From: Rhodococcus triatomae
Lineage (GTDB): Bacteria > Actinomycetota > Actinomycetes > Mycobacteriales > Mycobacteriaceae
Length of the DNA stretch: 64,000 nucleotides
Assembly (NCBI RefSeq): GCF_014217785.1
Contig: NZ_CP048814.1
Span: 620,001 to 684,000, forward strand
Direction of reading: 5' to 3'
Numbering within the stretch: the stretch's first letter is position 1; the number at the start of each line of letters is the position of its first letter. Both the position numbers and the translations under genes were made by a program. The notes under the pieces were generated by a model. The model made no database searches. It was not told where the DNA came from and saw only the letters and a program-made list of their open reading frames with translations. Of the stretch, positions 62,998 through 64,000 are shown piece by piece.

Positions 62998-64000
62998 GTG
63001 TCCGATTCTGCTGCGCCCACGCTCGCGGAGAAGTCCCGCTTCCCCCGGTGGGCCACCTCGTTCGGCCCCCAGGTCCTCGCCGGCCTGGTGATCGGTGTCG
63101 TCCTCGGGCTGGTCGCCCGGGCGATGCCCGACGCCGCCGACGGCAACGACAACTGGCTGATCGGCACGCTGAGCACGATCGGTTCGAGCTACGTCAAGCT
63201 CCTCACCGTGGCGGTGATCCCGCTGGTGTTCACCGCGATCGTCAGCTCGATCGCGAATCTGCGTGAGGTGGCCAATGCCGCGCGCCTGGCAGTGCAGACA
63301 CTGCTGTGGTTCGCGATCACCGCGTTCATCGCGGTGATCATCGGCATCGCCGTCGGCCTGATCACCCAGCCCGGCAACCACGCCGGCGTCGCGGCCGAGG
63401 CCGCGAAGGAACCCGCGAGCACCGGCTCGTGGTGGGCCTTCGTCACCGGCCTGGTCCCGAGCAACTTCCTCGGGCTGAACGCGAGGACCACCGTTGCCGA
63501 CGACGTCGCGACGACGTCGTTGAGCTTCAACGTCCTTCAGTTGCTGGTCATCTCGGCAGCGATCGGCATCGCCGCACTGAAGGTCGGCGAGAAGGCCGAG
63601 CCGTTCCTGAACTTCAATGCATCCCTGCTGGCGATCATCCAGAAGGTGCTGTGGTGGATCATCCGCCTGGCGCCCATCGGCACGGCAGCGCTGATCGGCA
63701 ACGCGGTCGCCAGCTACGGCTGGGACGCGATCGGCTCACTCGGCTGGTTCACCGCCGCCATCTATCTCGGCCTCGCCCTCGTCTTCTTCGTGGTCTACCC
63801 GGTTCTCATCAGGGCGCACGGACTGTCGGTGCGTAGCTTCTACTCCGGTGTCTGGCCGGCAACGCAACTGGGATTCGTCTCCCGTTCCTCGATCGGCACC
63901 CTGCCGCTGACGCAGCGGGTCACCGAACGCAACCTCGGTGTGCCACGTGAGTACTCGTCGTTCGCGGTGCCCCTCGGCGCGACCACCAAGATGGACGGCT
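62998..64000 (+). CDS. dicarboxylate/amino acid:cation symporter (3' end outside window)
   Basis: 334 codons of a GltP/DctA-family (DAACS) transporter; family length about 420-450. GTG start at 62998. Hydrophobic helices are regular, with LLTVAVIPLVFTAIVSSIAN and the reentrant-loop serine motif QLGFVSRSSIGTLPLTQ; the last residues in the window (SSFAVPLGATTKMDG) are the conserved loop before the NMDGTA motif. Imports C4-dicarboxylates or glutamate/aspartate with protons or sodium. 228 bp upstream hold no gene. Confidence 0.9.
   Translation, partial: MSDSAAPTLAEKSRFPRWATSFGPQVLAGLVIGVVLGLVARAMPDAADGNDNWLIGTLSTIGSSYVKLLTVAVIPLVFTAIVSSIANLREVANAARLAVQTLLWFAITAFIAVIIGIAVGLITQPGNHAGVAAEAAKEPASTGSWWAFVTGLVPSNFLGLNARTTVADDVATTSLSFNVLQLLVISAAIGIAALKVGEKAEPFLNFNASLLAIIQKVLWWIIRLAPIGTAALIGNAVASYGWDAIGSLGWFTAAIYLGLALVFFVVYPVLIRAHGLSVRSFYSGVWPATQLGFVSRSSIGTLPLTQRVTERNLGVPREYSSFAVPLGATTKMDG

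Noticed and set aside
1-64000. CRISPR arrays, insertion sequences, integrases, rRNA and tRNA genes
   Set aside because: No regularly spaced repeats, transposase or integrase motifs, or RNA-gene signatures were seen; the restriction island shows no attachment-site repeats by eye.

Overview
The window is high-GC DNA (about two-thirds G+C by eye) from a mycolic-acid actinobacterium (Mycobacteriales). The best fit is Rhodococcus or a close relative. Supporting marks are type VII secretion (T7SS/ESX) accessory families (EspC-like, PPE-like, EspG-like, WXG100-like), DUF3558 lipoproteins, an MmpS-type protein, several luciferase-like flavin/F420 enzymes and an IdeR/DtxR-type iron box. No ESX core gene (eccB/C/D/E, mycP), rRNA, tRNA, insertion sequence or CRISPR array is visible.

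Layout. 1-5520 (minus): a GABA-type operon of class III aminotransferase, FAD/4Fe-4S dehydrogenase and succinate-semialdehyde-type dehydrogenase (cut by the window edge), with a palindromic operator upstream. 5790-8311: a four-gene T7SS module. 8368-8973: DinB-like protein. 9197-16470: an unusual glutamate synthase-like protein translationally coupled to a CysJ-like diflavin reductase. 16564-22229: HNH protein, a DUF3558/T7SS pair, an iron-regulated siderophore-binding lipoprotein, a second T7SS module, and a membrane protein with a truncated tandem copy. 22226-26744: two secreted hydrolases and an MFS transporter divergent from a PucR-type regulator.

27024-30294 is a lower-GC restriction-modification island: one cytosine-5 methyltransferase followed by two endonucleases from different families, NaeI-like and NgoMIV-like. 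The prototypes of both families cut GCCGGC. 30532-36018: a small T7SS-like gene, then a cobalamin riboswitch in front of a peptide/nickel-type ABC transporter operon. 35978-39487: a luciferase-like oxidoreductase and a third T7SS module. 39605-42462: Ada-like zinc protein, secreted phosphatase, acetyltransferase.

42798-48406 looks like an organosulfur-scavenging cluster: three luciferase-like monooxygenases, a decayed fourth, and a TauD/AtsK dioxygenase. A matching sequence motif lies upstream of both its plus- and minus-strand arms. 48569-55438 holds a non-canonical SDR and a probable type III polyketide cluster (synthase, glycosyltransferase, YceI protein, FAD hydroxylase, metallo-hydrolase). 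55445-60346 is a fourth, larger T7SS-associated group (MmpS-like, DUF3558 pairs in tandem duplication, EspG-like, PPE-like). The window ends with an NhaA-thioredoxin fusion, a VOC protein and the start of a dicarboxylate symporter.

The strongest candidates for unusual biology are the two-endonuclease restriction system, the repeated T7SS partner/WXG/membrane-protein modules that resemble secreted effector-immunity sets, and the glutamate synthase-diflavin pair.
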